From: Rhodothalassium salexigens DSM 2132
Lineage (GTDB): Bacteria; Pseudomonadota; Alphaproteobacteria; Sphingomonadales; Rhodothalassiaceae
DNA length: 64,000 bases
Assembly: GCF_004341375.1 (NCBI RefSeq)
Contig: NZ_SLXO01000012.1
Location: 27,730-91,729 of the forward strand
Direction: 5' to 3'
In this document: positions 33,739 to 44,800 of the stretch, one piece after another
Layout: every line of letters starts with the position of its first letter
Numbering within the stretch: the first letter of the stretch is position 1
The notes under the pieces: generated by a model
The model's input: only the letters and a program-made list of their open reading frames with translations
Told to the model about the DNA's origin: nothing
The model's database searches: none
Made by a program: the position numbers and the translations under genes

Positions 33739-36246
33739 TCAGGGATCGTCGCGGGACCGGGCGCGTGTCGTCGGGCGCAGCGTCAATCGGTGCTGCGCCG
33801 GGCCGGCGGCCATGGGCTCGGGCGCGCCGGCGATCCAGGCCGCTTGCCCGCGCCCATAGAAGGGCGAGCGCGGATTGCTCGTCACGCCGCCCGACAGCGA
33901 CAACAGCGCCGTGGCGTCCCGGCCCGGTGCGGCGACCATGCGCACCACCGGGCCGTGGTCAGGTGTTTGCGCCAGGATGGTATGGCGATCGCCCGGCAAG
34001 GCGACGCTCTCCATGTCGGTGAACGGTTTCAAAAACGGAAAAAACGGCGCCATCGGATGGCCCATGGCGAGCCGGTTCTGCTGGCCCCAGCGCTGACCCG
34101 ACCGGGCCGCGTCGAGCGCTGCGGCAATCGCGCGGTCGATCCGCTCGCGGCGATCGGCCCAGGGTGTGGCCGCCGGCACGTCGAGCGCTGCGAACCATTG
34201 ACCGAGCGGCACCTCGCCATGGTCGCCGAGTTCGTCGGCCTCGAAGTCGGGATAGCGCCTCCGAACGGCCTCGGTCACCGGGGCGAACAGCTCGGCGCGG
34301 AGCGTGTCCCGGAACGCCTTGATCGCCGGGTAGCTGCGCGAGTCGGTTCTGGCCTGACCGTCCCACGCGCGCAGCCGTGCCAGGGTTGCGCGGGTCGAGC
34401 CGGCGAGGGCCGGCCGGGCCTCGATGGCGGCGACCAGACGGTCGCGCCATAGCTGCATCAGGGGGGCCGCCGGGTCGGTCTGGATCGCCAGCATGGCGGC
34501 TTCGTCGAACCGGTCCCGAGCGCCGAGGCGCGTGGCGATGCGCCCGGCGCGCGCGCCCAGAATATAGAATCCATCGCCAAGCCGGGCCAGATCGGCACCG
34601 CCCACCACGCGGTTATTGGCGGTCCAGAGCCGGTCGGCACCGCGCCGGACGGGGACCGCCTCGCTTGCCAACAGACCGCGCCACCGGGCGCTCGGATCGG
34701 TGGACAGGCGCGGCAGCCGGCTATAGGCGCCGCGCCGGTCCGGCAGCGTGCCGGCGATGGTCCAGCCGATGGCGCCGGCCCGGTCGCCGACGACGAAATT
34801 CTGCGCCGGTAGCCCGGCGCCAGCGACCCGGGCCAGGGCGGCGTCGGTATGGGCGGCGGTCTCCAGGCCCAACAGGTCGAGCGTCACGGCCCCGGGCTTG
34901 TGCGCGGTCCATGATTGGGCCACGCGCGCGCCGTCCAGCCCCCGGGCCAGCAAGGGGCCGAACACCGTCTCGTGTACGGTCATGGTCTGCGCGGGGCCGC
35001 CCTTGACCTGGATCGTTTCGGTTGCGGTGGCGATGCGGTGGGGCCGGCCGTCGGCGGTGCGATAGGTGTCGGCGTCGTCGGCGTCGTCGGCCGCCAGGAC
35101 CACCAGGTCGGTCATGTCGGCGGCGCTGTTGGAGACGCCCCAGGCGATCCGGTCGGTGGCGCCGATGACGAAGGTGGGAAACCCCGGCAGGGTCACGCCG
35201 GAGACCCGCACCCGGTCGCCGTCGTCGCGCCCATAGTCGAGAGCCAGCGGCAGGAACGGATTGGGCAGCATGAACGCCAGGTGCAGATCGCTGGCGACCA
35301 GGGCGCGGCCGTCGTCGGTCAGGGCGCCGCTCACCGCCCAGGCGTTGCTGCCGTTGCGCGCCGCCGGCGTCGGACGCGACCGGACCGGCGGCGCCCCAGT
35401 GGCTGCAGGGCGGGCTGCGTCGGCATCGGCGTCGGCATCGGCGTCGGCGTCGGGCGGCGCGGCGGTTGGCAGCGGGGCGGTGGGCAGCGGGGCGGCGGCG
35501 ATGCGTGTTCCGTCCAGTGCCGCGTCCCAGCGTGGCGAGCCGCGCGGTGCCAGGAAGGGCGCATAGTCGGGGCCGAGCGCCCGGTAGAGATAGGTCAGAT
35601 TGCGTTCCTGGCTGGCGTCGGCGTCCTGAAGCGACAGATACATGGCGTAAACGGTGAGCAGCGTATCCTCGGCCGCCCAACGCGCCGGTTCAGTACCCAG
35701 CAGCATGTATTCGAACGGCGGCGCGTCGAGTGCTGCGAGGCCGGCGCGCACCCCCCGTCCATAGGCGTCGAGCACCCGGCGCTGGCTATCGGGCAGGGCG
35801 TCAACCGCCCGGTGTGCCCGCAAGCGGAAGCGGTGTCGGCGCATGTCGCGGTCCACCTCCACAAGCCCGGCGCCGAACAGGGCGGCCAGTTCACCGGCGG
35901 CGATCCGCCGGCTAAGATCCATCTGAAAGAAGCGTTCCTGCGCGTGCAGGAACCCGGTGGCGAAGGCCGCGTCGGCGCGGCTGGCCGCCGTGATCGTGGG
36001 ACGACCGCGGGCGTCGCGGGCGATGGTTGCAGGCTGGCGCAGGCCGGCCACATCGCGCGTGCCGTCCAATTGGGCGCGGCTTGCATCCATGCGCTCGACC
36101 AACAGGAACAGGCCGAGGCCGCCGGCGAGCACCAGCAGCCCGAGCCCCCCGGCAAGGCCCAGGGCGATGCGGCGGCGCCACCGGCGCGGCGCGCGGCGAG
36201 TGGGCGTGGCGGTCGGGATGCGGCGGGTATCAAGCGGCCGTTGCAT
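33739..36246 (-). CDS. Membrane-anchored penicillin-acylase-family Ntn hydrolase
   Basis: An 835-residue precursor. An Arg-rich n-region and hydrophobic stretch (about residues 25-50) place it in the periplasm, anchored or secreted. The family autocleaves at G-S: here N-G-S-N-A-W, with Ser300 as the predicted new N-terminal nucleophile of the beta chain. Just before it lies an Asp-Ala repeat (six DA units) in the linker that would be cut out. The Asn after V-S in W-G-V-S-N-S may complete the active site. The family includes PvdQ, which deacylates the pyoverdine precursor in the periplasm, and AHL acylases. In a cluster whose first module is FAAL-ACP-C, the likely job is to remove the fatty acyl cap after export. 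Its start overlaps the KMO-TDO stop by 17 bp, so they are one operon. Confidence 0.9.
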   Translation of the reverse strand: MQRPLDTRRIPTATPTRRAPRRWRRRIALGLAGGLGLLVLAGGLGLFLLVERMDASRAQLDGTRDVAGLRQPATIARDARGRPTITAASRADAAFATGFLHAQERFFQMDLSRRIAAGELAALFGAGLVEVDRDMRRHRFRLRAHRAVDALPDSQRRVLDAYGRGVRAGLAALDAPPFEYMLLGTEPARWAAEDTLLTVYAMYLSLQDADASQERNLTYLYRALGPDYAPFLAPRGSPRWDAALDGTRIAAAPLPTAPLPTAAPPDADADADADADAARPAATGAPPVRSRPTPAARNGSNAWAVSGALTDDGRALVASDLHLAFMLPNPFLPLALDYGRDDGDRVRVSGVTLPGFPTFVIGATDRIAWGVSNSAADMTDLVVLAADDADDADTYRTADGRPHRIATATETIQVKGGPAQTMTVHETVFGPLLARGLDGARVAQSWTAHKPGAVTLDLLGLETAAHTDAALARVAGAGLPAQNFVVGDRAGAIGWTIAGTLPDRRGAYSRLPRLSTDPSARWRGLLASEAVPVRRGADRLWTANNRVVGGADLARLGDGFYILGARAGRIATRLGARDRFDEAAMLAIQTDPAAPLMQLWRDRLVAAIEARPALAGSTRATLARLRAWDGQARTDSRSYPAIKAFRDTLRAELFAPVTEAVRRRYPDFEADELGDHGEVPLGQWFAALDVPAATPWADRRERIDRAIAAALDAARSGQRWGQQNRLAMGHPMAPFFPFLKPFTDMESVALPGDRHTILAQTPDHGPVVRMVAAPGRDATALLSLSGGVTSNPRSPFYGRGQAAWIAGAPEPMAAGPAQHRLTLRPTTRARSRDDP
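35419..35452. repeat. Low-complexity repeat coding for (Asp-Ala)6
   Basis: Repeats of GTCGGC/ATCGGC on the plus strand code for six Asp-Ala units in the linker just upstream of the predicted autocleavage Ser of the acylase. The linker is expected to be excised, so the repeat number is probably free to vary. Confidence 0.8.
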
Positions 36247-38569
36247 AGGGCACCTGTGGGAAAAAGCGCAGGCCCTGGGCGTGCTCGGTCAGATACCGAT
36301 CCCAGTCGAGCCCGGCGGTGGACGGGACGGGCGATCCGGCGTCGGGGCGTGGTGCGTGCGGCGCCGGGCCGGACGCCGGGTCGCTTAGAAACGCCCGGAC
36401 CAGGGCCAGGTGCGCCTTTCGCCAGGCTTGGTTGACCTGGCGGTCGAACCGGCCGAGGGCGCCGGCCACGTGGCGGCGCTCGGCGGGGTCCAGGCGGTCG
36501 TAGCGCCAGGACAGGTTGCGCTCCGCGTAGCGTGCGGCGAACGCGGCGAGCATTGGTCCGTGCTGGGTGTCGAACGCCGCCAAGGTGTCGCTGCCCTGCG
36601 TCGCCCGGTGCCAATAGCAGCCGCGGACCGCGGCGTGCGCGGTTGCGCCTGTGGCCCGGTTGCCGGCCGGGTCGCCAGTCGGGTCGCCGTTCGGGGCACC
36701 AGTCAGGTGGTTGGTCGGGTCGAGCGCCGGTTTTGTGGCATCGCCCACGACCGATGGCGCGGCCAGATCGCAGGCCTTGGCGCACATGAATTCGATCTGG
36801 CGGAATTGCAGCGATTGCAGGCCGCTGGCGGGCGTCAGTGCGTCGCGGAAACGGTGGAAGGCCGGTCGCGGCACCAACCGCTTGATGAGGCCGAAGTGGC
36901 GTGTCGACACCTGAAACAGGGCGGTGGCGTTGTCCAGCCGGTCCGGCCAACGGTGCGCGGGCGGCGGCGTCGGACCGGTCAGCAGGGCCAGTTCGCGGAT
37001 CACCAGGGCGAACATCATCTCGATCGCCTGGTGCAGGGTGATGAACGCGACCTCTGTCGGTTCGTCGGTCAGCGGGCGCTGAGCGGCCAGGATCGTGTCG
37101 AGCGCCAGATAGTCGGTATAGCTCGGTCCCGCCGCCCGGCTCAGCGTCGGCGGTTGGTTGGTGATCGGTGCGGCGGCGGGCGGCGCGAGCGCCGCCGGCG
37201 GGAGCGGTGCCAGCGCGTCGTGCAGTGCTCGGGTCAGCGGCGCCCCCGTGGTGCCATCGTCGGCCGCCCCGTGGGCGTCGTCGGGATGGCGCGCCAGATG
37301 GTCGTCGATCAGCGCTTCCTGGCGATCGGCCCGGTCGGCCAGGCTGGCATAGGGCAGGGTGGTGAAGGCGATCATCGCATAGCGCGGCACAAAGCGGTCG
37401 GGCAGGGCGGTTTGTAACCGGCCTTCGAGCGCCCGGCGCCGCGCGAAGGCGGGGGCGGCGATCCCGCGGCGCATCTCGCCATAATTGTCGGCGGACAGCC
37501 GGCAGATGGCGGCGGCATCGGGCCGACGGTCGATGGCGAACCGGGCCAGGGCCGCGGGGGCATCCGCCGGCGCGGCGTCAGCCAGCAACGCGGCGAGCAG
37601 CCGGCAATCCTCAAGCGCGCAGTTCATCCCCTGGCCCAGGAACGGCGCCATGGCGTGGGCAGCGTCGCCGATCACCAGCGCATGGCCCGCGCGGTCGGTC
37701 CAATGGCGGGCCAGACGGCACAGGATCGGCGCGGCCGGGGCCTCGTGCAGCTCGGCCGCCACATGGGGCGCTTCGCGGGCGATGTCGGGAAAGGCGGTGG
37801 CCAGAAACGCCTCGGTGTCGGAACGGCGCGCCAGGGCATCGAACCCCGGCACGCCGGCGCGCGCGCGGTGGGGCAGGAACAGGGTCGCCGCGAATTGCCC
37901 ATCGGAACAGGGCAGGGCAATCGCCATGTAATCCTCGCGTGGCCACACATGCAGCGCATTGAGTTCGAGCCCCAGCCGCCACGCATCCCGAGCCGAAAGG
38001 GTCACTTCCTTATAGCCGTGGTCGAGCGCCTGACGCGGCGCCGGCTCGCCCCGCTGGTCGTCGATCGCGGCGCCGACGCGGCTGCCGGCGCCGTCGGCGC
38101 CGATCAGCAGGTCGTAGCCGAGCGTGCGCCGGCCGCTGCGCGACCGACAGACCAGGCGCCGGGCGTCCAGATCGACGGTCGCCACCGTCTCGCCCAAGCG
38201 AAGGTCGATCCGCGGGTTGTCGCGGGCGGCGTCCAGCAACTGGGTCATCAACGCGTCCCGGCGCAGGGAGTGAAGCGCCCGGGCGCCAGCGAGGTCATAG
38301 GCGAACCGCGCTACGCCGCCGTTCACGTCATGGCGGGTGCGCCCGTACATGGCGATCAGATGGGGCGCAAGCCGGGGCGTCAGGCCGATCTCGTCCAGGG
38401 TGCGGCGGCCGCGTTCCGACAGCGCCAGGTTGATCGACCGGCGGCTGTCGCCGAGCGATGGGTCGTGACGGGCCTCGATGACCTGGCTCGACCGCCCCGC
38501 CCGCGCCAATAGAAGGGCTAAAGCAAGCCCCCCTATGCCGGCACCGACAATTACCATTGAGTGCGTCAT
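36230..38569 (-). CDS. Kynurenine 3-monooxygenase / tryptophan 2,3-dioxygenase fusion
   Basis: The protein has 779 residues. Residues about 1-430 are a flavin monooxygenase of the KMO type: V-I-V-G-A-G-I-G-G at the N-terminus, R-R-S-I-N-L-A-L-S-x-R-G and G-D-A-A-H-A-M-A-P-F-L-G-Q-G-M-N. Residues about 485-775 are TDO-like: Y-T-D-Y-L-A-L-D-T, H-Q-A-I-E with the distal His, F-R-D-A-L-T-P-A-S-G-L-Q-S-L-Q-F-R-Q-I-E-F and W-R-K-A-H with the likely haem ligand. The canonical GTGGSSG loop of TDO is not clear here (S-T-A-G only). Together the two would turn Trp into 3-hydroxykynurenine, with a formamidase step missing from this window. I start at the ATG at 38569 with GGGGA seven bases upstream. The product is probably a building block for the first NRPS module. 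Confidence 0.92.
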   Translation of the reverse strand: MTHSMVIVGAGIGGLALALLLARAGRSSQVIEARHDPSLGDSRRSINLALSERGRRTLDEIGLTPRLAPHLIAMYGRTRHDVNGGVARFAYDLAGARALHSLRRDALMTQLLDAARDNPRIDLRLGETVATVDLDARRLVCRSRSGRRTLGYDLLIGADGAGSRVGAAIDDQRGEPAPRQALDHGYKEVTLSARDAWRLGLELNALHVWPREDYMAIALPCSDGQFAATLFLPHRARAGVPGFDALARRSDTEAFLATAFPDIAREAPHVAAELHEAPAAPILCRLARHWTDRAGHALVIGDAAHAMAPFLGQGMNCALEDCRLLAALLADAAPADAPAALARFAIDRRPDAAAICRLSADNYGEMRRGIAAPAFARRRALEGRLQTALPDRFVPRYAMIAFTTLPYASLADRADRQEALIDDHLARHPDDAHGAADDGTTGAPLTRALHDALAPLPPAALAPPAAAPITNQPPTLSRAAGPSYTDYLALDTILAAQRPLTDEPTEVAFITLHQAIEMMFALVIRELALLTGPTPPPAHRWPDRLDNATALFQVSTRHFGLIKRLVPRPAFHRFRDALTPASGLQSLQFRQIEFMCAKACDLAAPSVVGDATKPALDPTNHLTGAPNGDPTGDPAGNRATGATAHAAVRGCYWHRATQGSDTLAAFDTQHGPMLAAFAARYAERNLSWRYDRLDPAERRHVAGALGRFDRQVNQAWRKAHLALVRAFLSDPASGPAPHAPRPDAGSPVPSTAGLDWDRYLTEHAQGLRFFPQVPYATAA

Positions 38570-38830
38570 TGCCAAGTCCCCACGTTAAGGTAGTATTATG
38601 GCGACGACTCCGGTATGGCGACAAGGCAAAAAGTGGAAAAATTTTGCTTAAAGTGCCTTTTGGTAGCAATAGGCTGTCTCGTATCGCTTAGGTGCCATAT
38701 AAGCTATTGAATAAAGAGTAAAACCCATAAGTTGCTTCAATATGTTGTTATCCCGCATAAGTATGTTACCTTTGGTTGAAAAGGGCGCTGCGGCTGTGCC
38801 GTGGTGCGCAAGGGGTGACAACGGCCGCAC
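38570..38830. promoter_or_regulatory. Divergent promoter region between KMO-TDO and the main megasynthase
   Basis: This 261-bp region is the most AT-rich stretch of the window (about 38585-38780) and lies between the divergent KMO-TDO and giant NRPS-PKS genes. It is the likely control point of the cluster. A possible minus-strand promoter is listed separately. No regulator gene is present near it. The ATG at 38831 has only a distant AAGGGG as ribosome site. Confidence 0.5.
38595..38624 (-). promoter_or_regulatory. Possible sigma-70 promoter for KMO-TDO with direct repeat
   Basis: On the minus strand TTGTCG (38624-38619) and CATAAT (38600-38595) are spaced by 18 bases, about 26 bases before the ATG at 38569. 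ATGGCGACGA (38598-38607) and ATGGCGACAA (38615-38624) on the plus strand form a direct repeat with 17-bp period that overlaps both elements and could be an operator. Confidence 0.35.
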
Positions 38831-41800
38831 ATGCAGTGGGATACGATCATCGACGCGCTGGCCCATTGGGCCCATGAGACGCCAGCGGCGCGGGCGTTTG
38901 CGGCGTTCGACCATCGCTGCCGGGTCACCGACACGCTGAGTTTCGCCGCTCTGGACCGGCGCAGCGCTGTTGCGGCCGCTGCCGTCGCCGAGCGCTTTGG
39001 ACCCGGGGCCCGGGTGCTGCTGGTGTTTCCCCCGGGCCTGGGGTTCATTGAAGTCTTTTTGGGCTGCCTGCGCGCCGGGGTTGTGGCGGTGCCGAGCCCC
39101 TTGCCGCGTTCGGCTGGCGATCGGGCCCGGCTGCTGGCGATTGCCGGCGACGCCGATGTGGCGGGCGCCGTGGTCGCCGACGCGGGCGTGGCCGGGGGGC
39201 TCGATGGGGTGCTCGATCGGGCGGGCATCGGCGGCGGCGCCGACGCCTGCCTGGTCTGGACGCGCGGGGACGCCGCCGACGCCGGTGCGGCGGTTTTGCC
39301 CGCGCCGACCCCCGACGCGCCGGCGTTTCTGCAATACACGTCGGGCTCGACGGCGGCGCCCAAGGGTGTGGTGGTGGCGCACCGGCCGATCCTGGCCAAC
39401 CAGCGGATGATCCGCGAGGCGTTCGGCCATGGCCCCGACACGGTGTTCGTCGGTTGGTTGCCGCATTTTCATGACATGGGCTTGGTCGGCAATATCCTGC
39501 AACCGCTGTTCCTGGGAATTCCGGCTTATCTGACCGGGCCGGCGTCGTTTCTGCGCCGGCCGGCGGTGTGGCTTGAGGCCATCGACCGGTTCGGTGCCAC
39601 CACCAGCGGCGGTCCCGATTTCGCCTATCGGCTGTGCGTCGAGCGGGTGTCGGAGGCCGACAGCGCCGGTCTCGACCTCGGCGGCTGGCAGGTGGCGTTC
39701 AACGGTTCGGAGCCGGTGCGCGCCGAGACCCTCGACCGGTTCGCCGACCGGTTTGCCGGGTGCGGCTTCCGGCGCGCGGCGTTTCTGCCCTGTTATGGCT
39801 TGGCCGAGGCGACGCTGTTCGTCGCCGGCGGGCGGAACGGCGCTGCCGGGCCAGTGTCCGTGTCGCTGCCGACCGATGCCTGGACGGATGCGATTGCCGC
39901 CCCGGGGGCAGAGGCTGCGCGGGCAACCGCGTCCACGGGCGACCGGCCGCTTGTCGCCTGCGGGCCGGTGGCCGCGGGGCTGGATCTGCGCATCGTCGAT
40001 CCATCGGGCGCGCCTCTGGGTGCCGGCCGGGTCGGCGAGATCGCGGTCGCCGGCCCGTCGGTGTGCGGGCATTACCGCCATGGCCCGGTGGATCGGGTGC
40101 GGCTGGACGGCACCGACTATCTCCTGACCGGCGATTTGGGGCTGATGACCGATGCGGGCGATCTGGTGCCGGTCTGTCGGCGCAAGGATCTGGTGATCTC
40201 CAACGGCCAGAATCTGGCGCCGCAAGACCTGGAAGAGACCGCCCGGGCCGCGACGCCGAGCGTCGCCGCCGCGGCCGTCGTCCAGGACGGCGACGGGGTG
40301 GTGTGGCTGTTCGCCGAACTGGCGGCGGGGCGCAAGCGGCTGTCGGGCGAGGCCGCGGATGCCATGACGTCGGCGGTCGCCGCCGCCCATGGATGCCGGG
40401 TCGACCAGGTGGTGGCGGTGCGGCCGCGCGCCCTGATCCGCACGTCGAGCGGCAAGGTGGCGCGCGCGCTCTGTCTCGCGGCCCATCGCGACGATACCCT
40501 GCGCCGCGCCACCCGGGTGCGTCGGCGCCGGCCCAAGGATACGGTGGATGCGGATCTGATCGCGCTTTTGGCCGCTCATTTGCCGGTCGGCGAGAGGCCG
40601 CTTTCCGGTGCCAGCCATCCGGTGGCCTTGGGGCTCGATTCGGTCCGCGCCGTCGCTGTGGCCGCGGCGTTGGAGCGCCAACGCGGTGTGGTCGTCGATC
40701 CGGTGGCGATCCTGGCGGCGGCGAGCGTTGCCGACCTGGCGCGGCTGGTCGACCGGGCGCCGGTGGTGCCGTCCGGTGGCGCGACCGCCTCGGCCCCTGA
40801 CGGCGACCGATGCCTGACGCCGGTGCAGAGCGCTTTCTACCACAGCGCGCGTAGCGATGCCGCCCGCGGTGTCGGCCAGATTCACCTGCGGGCCCGGCCG
40901 CTGGCCGCCACCGATCCCGACGCGCTGGCCAATGCCGTGGCCCGGGTCGCGGCCGCGCACCCGATGCTGACCGCGCGCTTCGAGGAAGCGGCGGACGGCA
41001 CGCTTCGGGCGCGGCCAGGCAGGTACGCGCCGCACCACTGTCTGCGCGTCTACGAGGCGCGCCATCTGAGCATCGAACAGTGCCTGTTGGCCGACGCGTC
41101 GGCCGCGCCTCAGGGGCTCGATATCCGCCATTGCCCGCCCTGGCGGATCGAGCTCTATCGGGCGCACGAGGGCGATTTGCTGTCGATCCGCGCGCACCAT
41201 ATCGCCCTCGACATGCCCGCTCTCGGTCGTGTGCTTGTCGCTCTGGGCGACGCCTATGGCGCGGCCTGCCGCGGGTCGGCGGGCGCGCGGCCGGGCTCGC
41301 TGCGCTGGCGCGCGCTGCCGTCGCCGCGGCCCGGCGCCGCGCCCCCGCCCGAGGCGGCACCATTTGCGCTGCACCGCGCGGTGGTGCCGCTGGGCGCCGA
41401 TTTCGGCGGCCGGTTGGCGCGCGCGGCGGCCGCCGCCGGTGTGACGCCCTTCGCCCTGCTGGCCGCAGGCTACCAGTTGTTCCTGGCGCGCCTGACCAGC
41501 GACCGTCGCGTGCCGGTGGCGACGCCGGTGGACATGCACGGTCCGCTGCGCGACCGGGCGGTCGGCTGCTTCATCGAGACCGGGGTGATTGCGGCCGACC
41601 TGGCGCCTGGAAGCGACCGGGCGACGTTGGTCGCGGCGGTGGCCGAGGCGCTTCGGGCCGCGCAGCGCGGCGCTGGCCCCGCCCTGCCGCTGCGGCCGGT
41701 GCCCGGCTGTCCGTTGCCGCTGCCCGGTGCGCGGTTTCTGATCGCGCTCGAAGCGCCGGAGGCAGCGGCGGCTGGCGCGGCATCGCTGATGCTCGGGCGG

Positions 41801-44800
41801 GGACAACCGGGCGGCGATCCGGCACGGCTGGGCGATTGGGCGGTGGCGCCTCTGCCGCCAGAACCCGGCGCATCGCTTTACGATCTATCGCTGATGGCGG
41901 TAGCCGCGGGGGACACGATGGCCGCCGCGCTCGATCTGCGTGCCGGCGCCTTCGCGCCGGCGTCGGCGCCGCTGCTGGCGGATCGGTTGGCCGACTGCCT
42001 GGACGCGGTTGTCGCAGCCCAGCCCGATGCCGTGTTGGATCGGGCGCCCAGGCACACGCCTGCGCGCACCCCGGCCCCGTCCGCCGGCCCCGACACCTTG
42101 GTCGACCTGGTGCGACGGGCGGCTTTGACGCCGTCCGGCGCGGTGCTGGCGGACGATCGGTGCGTCCCGGTCGACAGGCTCCTGGATCGGGCCCGGCGGG
42201 TCGCCGGCGGGCTGATCGAGCGCGGGGTGACGGTGGAAACCCCGGTGGCGTTGATGACCGATCCGGGGCCCGACGCCTTGGCGGTCATGGTTGGTATCTG
42301 GTTGGCCGGTGCGGTCGTGGTGCCCCTGGACCCGCGGGGTCCGGCGGCGCGTGCGGCGACGATCCTGGCCGACTGCGACGCCGCGTTGGTGGTCGCAGAC
42401 AGCGACCGCGCCGGTGGGCCGCCGGTGGCCGACCCCGCGGCTTTGCTGGCCGGCGAGCCGGTGGACCTGGCCGCCTTGCCGCCGGTGGCCCCCGATCATC
42501 TGGCCTATCTGATCGCCACATCGGGCAGCAGCGGTACGCCCAAGGCGGTGATGGGAAGCCACCGGGGGGCGGCCGACTTCGCCATTGCCCAGGCGGGCGC
42601 CATCGGCCTTGGCCCGGGTGACGTGGTCCTGCAACTGGCGCCCTGGTCGTTCGACGCCAGTCTGTCCGACATTCTCATGGCGCTCCACAGCGGTGCCGAC
42701 CTGTGCCTGGCAACCGGCGAGGCGCGGTTGCCGGGCCCGGCGCTCGCCGCGTTGATCGAGCGCGCCGGGGTCACCGTGATCACTGCGCCGCCGAGCGTTC
42801 TGGCCGCACTGCCCGAGCGCCCCTATGCCAGCGTGCGCACGGTGATTTCCATGGCCGAGGCCTGCACGCCGGCGGCGCTGGCTCGTTGGCAGCCCGGTCG
42901 GCGCTTCTTCAACGGCTATGGCCCGACCGAGGCGGCCATCGGCGCCACCTTGTGCGCGCTCGGGCCCGACGATCCGCCGGCCTCTCTGGGCACGCCTTTG
43001 GGGATGGGGACCGTGCAGGTCCTCGACGACCGGATGCGGCCGGTGGCGCCCGGCGGTACCGGCGAGATCTATCTGGGCGGGCCGGTGCTGGCACGGGGCT
43101 ATCTGGGGCGGCCGGCCCAGACCGCGCGGGCGTTTGTGCCCGATCCGACGAGACATGGCGGCCGACTGTATCGCACCGGCGACCGGGCGCGGGTCGACGC
43201 CGACGGTCGGCTGTTGTTTGCCGGCCGGGTCGACCGCCAGATCAAGGTGCGCGGCCACCGCGTCGACCCCGAGGAGATCGAGGCGGTTGCCGCCGCCGTG
43301 CCGGGCGTGACGCAGGCGCGCCTGTGCGAGACGCCGTCGGGCGTGGCGTTGACCGTGCCGGCCCTGGCGGTGGTCGCCGATCCCGGCGCGGCGGTGGATG
43401 TCGACGCCATCCGCCACGCGCTGCGCACGGCGCTGCCGGGCTATATGCAGCCCCGCCACATCGCCCTGCTGCCGGCGCTGCCCTTGACCGCGGCGGGCAA
43501 AGTGGATGCCACGGCTCTCGCCGCGCGTGTCGACGGCGCCAAGCCCGACGCCGACGCGCCGCCCGGGCTGGCCGACGCGTCGCCCGGGATCGAGGCGTCG
43601 CCCGCGGATCTGGAACGGCGGCTGCTGGCCCGCTATCGGGCGCGGTTCGCCCTGCCGCACCTGCGCGCCACCGACAACATCTTCGAAGCCGGCGGCCATT
43701 CGCTGGCCCTGGCCGGGCTCAAGGCCGACTGCGTCGCGCTCGGCGGCCGTGCGGCCGAGCTTCGTCTGACCGACTTCTTCCGCTATCCCACCGTGCGCGC
43801 CATGGCCGAACATCTGGCCAGCCGCCCAAGGGTGGACCCGGCCGCAACCCCGACCCCGAAACCTGTCGATGGGCAGGATCGCCGGGCGGTGGCGGTGATC
43901 GGTCTGGGCCTGCGGCTGCCCGGCGGCATCGACACGCCCGAGCGGTTCTGGGATCTGCTTGCCCACGGTGGCGAGGCGCTGACCCGGTTCGACCGGGACG
44001 CCTGGGGCGCCGCCGGACTCGATCCGGCGCTGTTCGACGACCCCGGTTTCGTTCCCGTGCGCGGGGTGGTCGACGCGATCGACAGCATCGACGCGGACCA
44101 TTTCGGCCTTGGCGCGCGCGAGGCGTCGCTCATGGACCCGCAGTTGCGCCTGCTGATGGAAACCGCCCAATGGGCGTTCGACGACGCCGGCTGCCGTCCC
44201 GACCGGCTCGACGCGGCCGTCGACGGCCCCGCGCGTATCCGGGTCGGGGTCTTCTGTGGTGCCGGACCGGAGACCTATTATCACCACCACATCGCACCCG
44301 ACACCGCGCTTATGGCGGCACTGGGGCCGGTCAAGGCGCGCCAGGGGGCGGCGACCAGCTTCTTCGCCACCCAATTGGCCTATCGCTTCGGGCTCACCGG
44401 GCCGGCACTGACCGTGGACACCGCCTGTTCCACTGGCTTGGTGGCGGTGCATCAGGCCTGTGCGGCGTTGCGCGGCGGACAGTGCGAGATGGCGCTCGCC
44501 GGGGCGGCCAGCCTGGCCCTGCCCCAGACCGGCGGCCACAATTACGAGCCCGGTGGCATCGGCTCGCCGGACGGCCATTGCCGGGCCTATGACGCCGACG
44601 CCGCCGGGACCGTCCGCTCGGGCGGGGCGGTGATGGTGCTGCTCAAGCCGCTGGCCGCGGCGCTGGCGGACGGCGACCGCATCCACGGCGTGATCGACGG
44701 CAGCGCAGTGAACAATGACGGTCGGCGCAAGGTGGGGTTCACCGCGCCGTCGGTGGACGGTCAGGCTGCGGTGATCGCCGCGGCGCTGGCCGACGCCGGC

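Noticed and set aside
38648..41806. Long minus-strand frame over the FAAL part of the giant megasynthase
   Set aside because: Low-complexity shadow of the FAAL-ACP-C coding sequence with no recognisable domain.
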